From assembly GCF_963678635.1 (NCBI RefSeq), contig NC_087067.1, forward strand, positions 21,643,547-21,707,546: DNA of 64,000 bases, given 5' to 3'. Made by a program: the position numbers and the translations under genes. The notes beneath the pieces are model-generated. The model saw nothing but the letters and a program-made list of their open reading frames with translations. It was not told where the DNA came from and made no database searches. The DNA is from Symsagittifera roscoffensis. Lineage: Eukaryota > Xenacoelomorpha > Acoela > Convolutidae. Of this stretch, positions 1 through 8,347 are shown piece after piece (position 1 is the first letter of the stretch; the number at the start of each line of letters is the position of its first letter).

Positions 1-721
1 GACAAGCTGTGGTAACAATTTTTAGAATGAGAAACTTGAATTCGTTAAGTGATAGTAAACAGGTTTGCTTAGTACCGAATCCAAATAGTCAGAGTTCGGT
101 GATTTTAGGCCGGAGCTTCTCGGTAACGCGAAACGGACTGTAACGCGAAACGGACTGAACACACTGGACACCACGGTTTCAATCCAGCGTGGAAAGAAGC
201 TTGGCTACGCTTTGCCGATGAGGACCGACTATGAGGAGACACAAAACTTGAAGAAATATAGTGTGAAAGACTATCCTTATCATGCCAATAAAGATAAAAT
301 TTTAAAGAAGATTAATGAATTAAAATCTATCCATAAATTGTTTTCAATGAAATCCGAAACGGACGACGGCTTATCAAGCTGCTCGAATTTTCCGGAACGC
401 CCCTCCTCATATGAACTAGAATCTGACAAACCGGTTTTGCCAGAGATAGAACATTTAAAAGGGAAAATAGGTGAGGGAGATTTCGAAAAATTGCGGGACC
501 TCCTAAATCGGAACGCAGATGTATTTTCAAAACATAAGGCGGATATCGGTTGCTGTAATTTCGTCGAACACGAAATCGAACTAGAAGAGGGCGCCGTTCC
601 CCATAGGGAAGGCGCAAGGCGAATGACGCCACACAAATCGGAAGCGTGCCGAGCGGAAATAGAAATGTTGCTTGAATACGACATGATAGAACCCTCTAAA
701 TCGCCATGGGCTTGCGGGTAG
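1..721 (+). pseudogene. pol: Element A protease-RT linker and N-terminal reverse transcriptase (broken)
   Basis: Positions 1-123 and 212-721 encode the linker between the aspartic protease and RT and the first part of the RT palm/fingers. The equivalent segment of copy B (23,133-24,098) aligns throughout, including the conserved stretch KADIGCCNFVEHE and the entry block HREGARRMTPHK. Two lesions are visible. A 17-bp tandem duplication at 124-157 disrupts the linker. A missing base near 715-719 turns the WACG(V)V motif into a TAG stop, after which the frame changes. This copy of pol can therefore not be translated as one protein without frameshifting. Role if intact: replication of the element from its RNA in cytoplasmic particles. 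Confidence 0.75.
124..157 (+). repeat. 17-bp tandem duplication
   Basis: The 17-base unit TAACGCGAAACGGACTG occurs twice, head to tail (124-140 and 141-157). It is absent from the matching places in copies B and C, so it is a recent lesion in copy A. Confidence 0.9.
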
Positions 722-723
722 TA

Positions 724-2576
724 ATGGCGAAAAAGAAAGGGGGCAGCTTAGATTTTGTTGCGACTTTCGTTACTTGAACGCGGTAACGATAAAAGATGCG
801 TACCCGATACCGCAAATAGACGAGAGCCTATCTAAGCTTGGTGATGCTAAGTTCTTCACCACATTGGACTTAGGTTCTGCCTTCTGGCAGGTCCCTCTGC
901 GGAAGAAGGACAGAGAGAAAACCGGATTCGCGTGCGAATTGGGATTGTACCAGTAGAAGAGGATGCCCTTCGGCTTGTGCAATGCAACGGCCAGTTTTCA
1001 AAGACTGATGGCTCAGGTTTTGACGAGAGTGACCAAGAAGTACGGGAATCTCGTGATGTGTTACGTGGATGACGTAGTCATAGCGACACCGACCCTGGAA
1101 GACCGCATTGATAGGCTCGATGAGGTCTTTGGATGCATGAAAAGAGCAGGATTGAAGTGCAAACCATCGAAATGTGAAATCCTTAGGGATTCGATAAAGT
1201 ACCTGGGAAGAATGGTGGATAGGCATGGTGTGAGGCCGGACCCGGAAGCAGTGGAAGCAGTGTTGACGTGGAAAGCTCCCAAAACGGACACACAGCTCCT
1301 GAGCTTCCTAGAGTTTGCCAATTACTACCGGGAATTCATAAAAGGATATGCGGAAAAGGTGTATCCGATGCAGAAGCTGATGCGCAACAAGGGGAAAAAG
1401 TTCGAATGGAACGATGAGGCACAGGTTGCTTTCGAGAACATAAAGCGGGAACTGTGCGAAGCGCCAGTGCTGGGCATGCCTACAGAGAAGGGCATGTATG
1501 TTCTTGACACAGACGCATCGGTGGTGGCCATCTCAGGAATCTTGCATCAAGAGCAAGAATGGAACGGAAGAACAGTTCTCCGTCCTATTGCATACGGCAG
1601 CAAGGTCTTGAGTGACACAGAGATGAAATACGGCGCACCAAAGGCAGAAATGTTTGCAGTAGTCACCTTCGTGGAAAGGTACCGCGCATACTTGGGGAGC
1701 GCTCCCTTCAAGTTACGCGTGGACAACAGAGCGTTATCCTGGTTGAAGACCTACTCGGTGGATCAGAGTTATATTGGTAGATGGATAGTAAGATTGGATG
1801 GCTACCATATGATAATCGAACATAGGATGCGTGATAAACACCAGAATGCTGACAGCCTCAGCAAGAAAACTGAGTTCTATGAAAGATTGGAGCAGAAGCA
1901 GGCCAATCAGGCGGAAATAAAGGAGGGATTCTCGTTTCTGGGCAAAGAAACTTATGAAGCGCTTCCCTTACCGAGATGGTTGGATAAGTCTGGACATCCA
2001 ATTCCAGGGCATCCTGAGTTACCTTTAGAGAAAGCAGCCGAGATAAAGATCCTATCCAAGGAGGACCCGGTCCCTTTGGATCTGTTGCTGCGCTCGAACC
2101 TGGTCCAGCAAGAACTCTCTCGCATGAACATAAACAGCCTCTCATTATTGGATAAAACAGTGCAAGTCACACCGCAAGTGATGCGGATGCTGGGTGGATT
2201 GTTAGAAAGAGAAGTGACCAGAGATGACCCCGAGTGGACAGCAGCAGTGGCATCGCTAACAGTCAGTGAGAAGGTGAAGATCATGCCGTCCAGACGACAG
2301 CACGAAGAGAACGAGAGGGATTGTAGGACAATAGTTCAGCAACTAGTATCCTCAATACCCCACGAGATTTTAACCAGTACTTCTTACAAACAGAAGGAAC
2401 AAGGGAGCAGTACGCGAAAGAAAACCGTCACCTTTGTGGACCAGGATAAGGAAGGTGAAAAGGTAGAACAAAACCTGCTGCATAACTATTTGTCCGGGGA
2501 GACGAATGATGAGAAGAACCAGCGATCACAAGATCAATACCCGGGACAAGAAAATTGTCCGGGGAGTCTGAGATAG
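724..2576 (+). pseudogene. pol: Element A reverse transcriptase and RNase H
   Basis: RT: the motif LDLGSAFWQVPL contains the first catalytic Asp, FGLCNATA follows, and MCYVDDVV near 1,060 is the YVDD active site. The connection (GFANYYREF-like; here FANYYREF) leads to RNase H with the catalytic Asp in VLDTDAS, the Glu in KAEMFAV and the Asp in RVDNRA, followed by a DKHQNADSLS motif. This is the usual Ty3/gypsy layout. A TAG at 954-956 replaces the Trp codon present in copies B and C (QWKRMPFG), in the same frame, so it is a nonsense mutation. The tail 1,900-2,576 is a charged linker toward integrase and ends in a frameshift within the TCCGGGGAG repeats. Primer, template and particle functions are inferred from the family. 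Confidence 0.9.
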
Positions 2577-2632
2577 ACGGGAGAATTCCCGATGAGAAAC
2601 AGGACTAGAGAACAAGGTTTTGTCCGGGGAGT
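2488..2632 (+). repeat. Three internal copies of the TTGTCCGGGGAG motif (polypurine-tract-like)
   Basis: TTTGTCCGGGGAG at 2,489-2,501, TTGTCCGGGGAGT at 2,555-2,567 and TTTTGTCCGGGGAGT at 2,618-2,632. In frame the motif encodes LSGE(S). The same core stands directly before the 3' LTR of this element (15,549-15,560) and in the matching linker of copy B (21,174-21,360, reverse complement). It may be a peptide repeat, a duplicated polypurine tract, or both. Confidence 0.7.
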
Positions 2633-4252
2633 TCAGATGGATGCGAAGAAGGCACAGGCATGATCTGGAGAAGCGTGCAGTCTCCAGCACAACCTCTTCG
2701 ATGGATGATAATTCCCGCAACTCAGGAATGGACACCTATTCAGACAGGAACTCGAGCTCGGGATCAGAACTGTCAGAACTAGCGATACACACACTACTAG
2801 TGGAAACTCGGGCAAGGGATCTGGACAGAGAGGTGTACCAGGATCCTGACAGTGATCGCTACCTTATACCAGGCGAGAGAGTCTTTGACAACGCAGCGGA
2901 TGACTTGGAGACAATAGAGGTATCGAAACGTTCGATAAGCCTGTTGCCGCAAAAAGAGGTAGTCAGGACTGATCTTCAGCCGTTTAAACAAGAAACACAG
3001 CCGTTGGCGAAGATTTGGTGCGTTAAGATGGAAGAAGACACACACCAGCCCAACGAGCTGAATAGTCAGATGAGGGTCATGAAGACGTACTTAAAGGCGA
3101 GATACAGACTCTCGGACCTTCTAAGGGCACAGAGAAATTATCGCATGACAAGCAACCTGAAAAGGTGGATCGAGAATGGTTCTCCGGATAAAGGGGACCT
3201 CGAGGAAGATAGTTATCGCATCCTGAGACAATACTTCATGCAGAAGGAAGGGAGGTTATATTTGAACAAAGACGGGATTGTGGCTTGCAAAAGAAGGGAG
3301 GAAGACAGAGTCCTATACAAGTATAATGCGATAGTGTTACCGCAACTCTATCAGACAGAACTATTATTCAGGTCACATGATCAGATGGGCCATCAGGGGA
3401 TCGAAAAAGTATATCAGAGGATCCTGAAGCGCTTTGAGTGGCCTGGGATGAAAAAGGCATGTGAGAAGTGGGTAACAGCATGTCTGTCATGCCAACAGGT
3501 CAAGGATCCAAGGAAGTTGCGATTTCCTTTACAATCGATCGAGTCGTCTGAATTCAACGAGGTGGTGCAGATAGATCACCAAAAGATATGCATGACAGAC
3601 AATGGTTATAATCAGGTGCTGGTCATGATAGATCATTTTACGAAGTATGCAGAGGCCGTGCCCTGCATAACTGCCTCGGCGGAAGAGACATGCGACCACC
3701 TGATCAATACGTGGAAAGCAAGACATGGTTGTCCGATGACGTTTCAATCGGATAATGGAACAGCTTTCGTAGGAGAGCTTACGAAAGAGCTTATGAGACG
3801 CTCACAGGTCGCTCAGGCTCACTCCACGACATACCACCCTCAGACGAATGGCTTAGTGGAAAGACAGAATAGGACGTTAGTGTCGATGCTGAGAGTATAT
3901 TGTTCCAGGTACATGACCGATTGGGACAGATACCTTCCACAGGTGATGGGAGCATATAACAGCACGCAACACTCCACCACCGGAGTCAGTCCACACATGA
4001 TGCTAACTGGACATGAAATACTCAGCAAGCACAGGCAAGGCAGAGGAAAAGATTCGACAAGAAAGCAGCTGGTGCAAAGGCTTACTCGGTGGGAGACTAC
4101 GTATGGGTATTTCAGAACGTTATACCACCGAAAGGGACAAAAAAGCTCCTAAAAAATGGAGGGGACCCTTCATGATTACAGAGGTGCACCAGGAGGGACG
4201 CTTTTATAGACTGAGTACTGGCCGAGCCGCCCACTACGAGAACATCAAGTAA
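2577..4252 (+). pseudogene. pol: Element A integrase with GPY/F-type C-terminus
   Basis: The main frame is 2,620-4,152. A zinc-binding HHCC module is seen as HDQMGH followed by CLSC. The catalytic core shows D (QIDHQK), D (QSDNGT) and E (LVERQNR), the DDE triad of retroviral-type integrases. The frame shifts near 4,015: about 100 bp present in copy B (region around PLTFFYPEYEG) are missing. The C-terminal part continues in another frame to 4,252 with the motif WRGPFMITEV, matching the GPY/F module of gypsy integrases. N-terminal to the zinc module lies a ~200-residue acidic, Ser-rich extension that is longer than in typical integrases. Role if intact: insertion of the cDNA into the host chromosome. 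Confidence 0.88.
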
Positions 4253-5531
4253 CACAATCCATCGACAGAAGACTGTTTATACCTGCAGACATGGAAGAAG
4301 GGGATTATCTAATGATGAATCCTGCTTGTGAGGTCAATGAAAAGGGCACCAGGGAGAAGAACGATGGAAACGAAGTGGTAGAGGAAGGTACGGATACACC
4401 GCTGGACCTGGATCCAAACGAGGAGATCGAAGCGGACGATGAAATTTTACCCTACGCAGAGGAAGATTGGCAGGATCCCGAACAGATAGAGGTTCCCAAG
4501 AACTTGGAACCGGATCTTCCGTTCACGATACAGACTCGTCAGAAGGACGGGACGAGACCAAGAAAGAAATACAATCCTTACGGTGACGACTTTGTAGTGG
4601 ATAGGATAGATCTGAAGAAGATAGTAGAGGAAGTAGTGGGTCTAGAGGAAATAACTGTGTCACAAGACATTGACATAGTCGATGATCACGACGATGAGTG
4701 GGTTGACGACTGGTCGAAACCCGAGGTAGAATTCGACGACGAGCAACAGCAGTCATGTGAACAAGACTTGACGAACTTGCGTGTCTTAGAATGGCTGAAT
4801 GAAACGACTTCGGATCCTGAGGAGACCAGTGTCACGATTCAAGACGTAGATCGTGAAAGCATGAAATACATCACGACCGAACGAGATGATCCTTCCTGGG
4901 CTGCCCAGGATGGACGACTACTCATTCCAGCTTCTAACCTAGACTTGATACCCGGTATGCGATCGACGGGGACGTCGATGGATATTTTTGTCCGGGGAGT
5001 GGGGGTAGGACTTACCCACACTGAAAACTTGATAACAAAAAAATTAAGAATAGCAAGAGAAACAGGAGACTTAGAAGCACAAACAGGCGAAGAACCTAAG
5101 AAACCTGACATAGGCAGGGTAGTTGAGTCATATTTTAACTTACCAAATGAATATTCAAGTAACATAATACTAACAGACAGTGATTTCATACTCACAAATA
5201 GAACATGTGCGATAGCAATCACAGCAGACATGAGTTTTAGGACAGCGCTAGCGGCAGATTTGGAATTCTGGAATTCAAAAACGTGGAATTCCTTTGGAAG
5301 CAAAGACCAGGGATAGGGGGCGTAGCAGCCTTACCTCCGGCGGCTTCCCAGATACCGGGAAAATACCTATGCTTCTTGGTAACGAGGGCGACGGAGAAGC
5401 AGCACGTGGACCCAGGGAACCTTGTCCTTGAAATATTACTTAAGTATAGGCTGAGTGACGTGCGAGAGGGTGTTAGGCCAAAGACTAAGTTGTATGTAAT
5501 ATGTGTTATGTTATGTTATGTCATGTGTTAG
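4253..5531 (+). pseudogene. Element A post-integrase acidic region and truncated macro-like domain
   Basis: The frame 4,291-5,316 begins with ~200 acidic residues and then carries the conserved block DIFVRGVGVGLTHT. It continues into the N-terminal part of the macro-like domain (TDSDFI, AIAITADMSF). At 5,253-5,290 a local repeat of GGAATTC shifts the frame. The second half (5,283-5,531) keeps EFLWKQRPG and GKYLCFLVT but then diverges, having lost the C-terminal RDFLVERG...PVYD part present in B and C. The domain is therefore defective in this copy. See the copy B entry for the domain assignment. Confidence 0.7.
4985..5021 (+). promoter_or_regulatory. Conserved purine-rich block in coding sequence (candidate central polypurine tract)
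   Basis: TTTTTGTCCGGGGAGT is followed by a G-rich run and a short inverted repeat (GTGGG ... CCCAC). The same nucleotides occur at the homologous place in B (18,689-18,724) and C (46,132-46,170), although the surrounding codons differ. The core equals the tract preceding the 3' LTR of A. A second plus-strand primer is a reasonable inference; strong protein constraint on the encoded VRGVGVGLTHT is the alternative. Confidence 0.5.
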
Positions 5532-5875
5532 GTTATTAAGATCATGGGTAAGTAGGGGTTAGTGACCATGAACAACTGAATGACGATCTTAGGAATAGAT
5601 CCAAAGTTTGGACTGTCCAATCTTAGGTAGAATTCCAAAATTGTAGAGACCAATTGATTTTAATAAATTTTAGGATAAATATATTTTTATCTGAACTGTT
5701 TTCAAGCAAATTTTAACGATATATGTTAAGGTGAAACTGACAAGTGTGATATTTGTGACTTCTTTTCTAGATCCTGATTGATCATTTAATTACTCACTTG
5801 AGTCAAAACCTTGGAATCGAATCGAATCAAATCAAATCTGAAGAACAGTATGGACAATTTCAACTTGATGGATTG
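5532..5875 (+). other. Noncoding spacer between pol and ORF1
   Basis: About 340 bases, AT-rich, without a credible reading frame. It holds the candidate splice acceptor at 5,761-5,770. Comparable spacers separate the macro-like domain and ORF1 in copies B (17,635-18,112) and C (46,765-47,228). Confidence 0.7.
5755..5781 (+). promoter_or_regulatory. Candidate 3' splice site upstream of ORF1 (copy A)
   Basis: A pyrimidine run ends in TCTTTTCTAG at 5,770 and is followed by ATCCTGATTGATCA. The equivalent in B is TTTTTTAG/ATCTTGATTGATCA and in C ATTTTCAG/ATTGATTTG, at the same place relative to ORF1. Conservation in otherwise unalignable noncoding sequence supports a functional acceptor for a spliced ORF1-4 mRNA. 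Confidence 0.55.
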
Positions 5876-8308
5876 ATGGACCTGGCAGAGGCATATGTAG
5901 GACCGATGATAGATGCGATCTATCGTCGGCTGATCGATCGGGGTTTCGCTCTGGAGGACCCAGAGGTAGTCATGTTGCTGACCGCCCTGATCAACATCTT
6001 GGGGCACGACAACCGTGGGGACCACCCCACGGAAGTCCTGTTGATGGCAGCATATGGAGAAAGGGGAGTACTAGACCGCTCGAACATGAGAGTGATGAGG
6101 TGGAGAAACGGGGCTCTCTCAGGGAGTGACTTGGCGAATGAGCCTGGATTGGGAAGTTCTAGGACTTACCAACCAGGTGAGATGCCAATGCCCTCCAAGC
6201 CCAAACCTGGGCTGACGAGAATGCATCGGGAGATGAACAGCGAGGCGGCCTCGTCTGGTTCACCACTGAGAGCAGCTGTGCCACCAAAAAGGGCGAAAGT
6301 AGCACAGAAAGTTCAGACGAACCAAACCATGCAAGATCTGGATGAGATGAACGATGAACTGAAAAGTACGAAGAAGGAGTTTGAAGACTGCAACAAAAAG
6401 CAAGGCCAAGAAATTGAGCGCTTGAGGCAAGAAAAAGAGCGATCGGAACAGATGGCGTTGACAACGGCCGTGGAGAAAGTGATACCTGCAAGGGACATTC
6501 CTCGTGGGCAGTCCCCGATGGAGCTCTTGACGCCTCGAGAAATGAGTCAAACAACGGAGACACGGCTCCCAGCAGAGACAAATCGAGTAACAATCCCGGA
6601 TCCTAGTGACACCTTGGGTGACCCCGTCGTGGAACAGACAGTGAGGAAGCTGATAGAGACAGCTGGACGACTGGTCGCTAACAAGAATGCGCCAGGTTCC
6701 GGGGTGACTGCACCCTATGGAACGATTGACGACACGGGCAGAGTACGACTCTCCCAGACCGTGATCAGACAGGGGATAAGTGACGTGACACCACTCATGG
6801 GGAGCTCGAGGGCCCCAGAGAGAAGAATACGGAAGATGCCAGCGAAGAAAGTGTCTCGCATAATAGACGTGCAAAAGAATAATCAATTGAAATATAATTT
6901 CACGGGAGTTCCGGAGACAGATTCGAGAGCTTGCTTCAATCGAGCGACTTGGAGCCCGGCAGTAAATCTGCAGCAACCACCACTCGGGACATCTCATCTG
7001 ATACTGGGAGACAGTTTGGTCAGAGTGCTGTCGAATTTGAGGACCTCGTGGGTCACCACGGTGATGGCCTTTGGAGGCGCGACGATAGCCCAGTTATATC
7101 GAATGGTGGAACTGATGAATCCAGGGAGGATCCCCAATGTGATGATCTTAGTTGGGACGAATGACATCTCCAGAGGTTCAGATGAGCAGGAAGCGCTATG
7201 GGAGTCAATGATGGTGTGTTTGTTTACTACCCTCTGGCAGAAATTCAATTGCGCGGTACTGACCGTTTGCACTGTGCCAATGAATACGAGAAGCCTGACA
7301 GCATCAGGAAGAAGGCACAACGAGGGAGTCGTCAGGTGGAATAACATCTTGAGGAACCTCGCAAGTCGGAACACCGGAAGAATGATCCTCATGGACATCG
7401 AACATGAGTTGAGAGCTATGGATCAGGCCAGACTGACCACGGACGGCATCCACTTCGACAGTATCGAAGGACAAGCTTGGTTGAATCGAGTCTTCCAAGA
7501 GCGGTTGGACGAGCTGGAAGCTGAACTCTTTGACACAGGAGTGCTGAAGGAAGAAGGAACAGTGAGTGACGCGGTGATTACCACCTTTGCGCCTCCTAGC
7601 TTGGAAACACGCTTGGGTACGGTCCCGGCCGTCACGAACTACAGGCAACAAAGCTCCAGCGAACCAGGTCAGAGGACAGACGTACAAGATCGATTGGGAG
7701 AAGCGCCGATGAGGAGGACCATCCATCCTAGGAGAAGGATAGGACCTGTCAATCCAATCGAAGAGACAGCCGGCACGTCTAGATCGGACACTAGATCGGA
7801 GACGACAAGTAACAGTCGAGAGGAGAGACGTCCGAGCAGAGGCTCGTTGATGTGGTCAAGACCCATACCGTCTCCCTGGCATGTATACAAAGACGAGCTA
7901 ATGAAGCTGGATCTCCAGAGAGTAAGCTTCATCGAAGATGCAAGGAGGATGCTAAATGGAGCGACGCTATACGTCAGCAGATTGTACTCGATAACCGGCG
8001 TAGACTGGTTGATAGCCGCTAGCATAAATTTCAGCTCCACGACGGCCTTGAGATTTGCTGACCTAGAGGGACTGCCCTCTAACAACACAATGGGGCCAGT
8101 GAATGCGAGACCATTGCAAGATGTGAGGTTGAATCATGATGAGGGGAATCGTGAAGAGAGACCAGGAAGATTCCTGACGACGAGAGCGCCGATTGGACAA
8201 CACGTGAAGATATTCAGGCAGCTGACGACACCCCCTGGTCATGTGAAGGAGAGAGTATACCCAAAACTAGTGAATCAAGATGGTGATGCCCAAAGATATG
8301 GCGGATAG
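5876..8308 (+). CDS. ORF1: coiled-coil protein with SGNH (GDSL) hydrolase domain
   Basis: The product is about 810 residues. The frame is open from 5,798, but the first ATG is at 5,876 and aligns with a Met in the N-terminus of copy B. An ATG at 5,850 in another frame matches the B start better and would imply a one-base indel. Order: helical N-terminus; basic/charged coiled coil near 6,330-6,460; Pro/Thr-rich linker; SGNH domain about 6,985-7,530; charged tail. The four SGNH blocks are visible: GDSL with nucleophile Ser at 7,013-7,015, GG of block II, GTND with Asn at 7,160-7,162, and DGIH with Asp at 7,442-7,444 and His at 7,451-7,453. Family knowledge: SGNH proteins are esterases/lipases/acetylhydrolases; esterase-type ORF1 proteins are known from CR1-like LINEs. 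The substrate here is unknown. The frame ends with TAG at 8,306, directly in frame with ORF2. Confidence 0.8.
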   Translation: MDLAEAYVGPMIDAIYRRLIDRGFALEDPEVVMLLTALINILGHDNRGDHPTEVLLMAAYGERGVLDRSNMRVMRWRNGALSGSDLANEPGLGSSRTYQPGEMPMPSKPKPGLTRMHREMNSEAASSGSPLRAAVPPKRAKVAQKVQTNQTMQDLDEMNDELKSTKKEFEDCNKKQGQEIERLRQEKERSEQMALTTAVEKVIPARDIPRGQSPMELLTPREMSQTTETRLPAETNRVTIPDPSDTLGDPVVEQTVRKLIETAGRLVANKNAPGSGVTAPYGTIDDTGRVRLSQTVIRQGISDVTPLMGSSRAPERRIRKMPAKKVSRIIDVQKNNQLKYNFTGVPETDSRACFNRATWSPAVNLQQPPLGTSHLILGDSLVRVLSNLRTSWVTTVMAFGGATIAQLYRMVELMNPGRIPNVMILVGTNDISRGSDEQEALWESMMVCLFTTLWQKFNCAVLTVCTVPMNTRSLTASGRRHNEGVVRWNNILRNLASRNTGRMILMDIEHELRAMDQARLTTDGIHFDSIEGQAWLNRVFQERLDELEAELFDTGVLKEEGTVSDAVITTFAPPSLETRLGTVPAVTNYRQQSSSEPGQRTDVQDRLGEAPMRRTIHPRRRIGPVNPIEETAGTSRSDTRSETTSNSREERRPSRGSLMWSRPIPSPWHVYKDELMKLDLQRVSFIEDARRMLNGATLYVSRLYSITGVDWLIAASINFSSTTALRFADLEGLPSNNTMGPVNARPLQDVRLNHDEGNREERPGRFLTTRAPIGQHVKIFRQLTTPPGHVKERVYPKLVNQDGDAQRYGG

Positions 8309-8347
8309 AAAGATGAGACCATCTTCGCCGCCTATGACAAAGCAGAA

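Noticed and set aside
6260-6997. 245-codon minus-strand frame opposite ORF1
   Set aside because: Shadow of the conserved plus-strand ORF1; no motif, and not kept in B or C.
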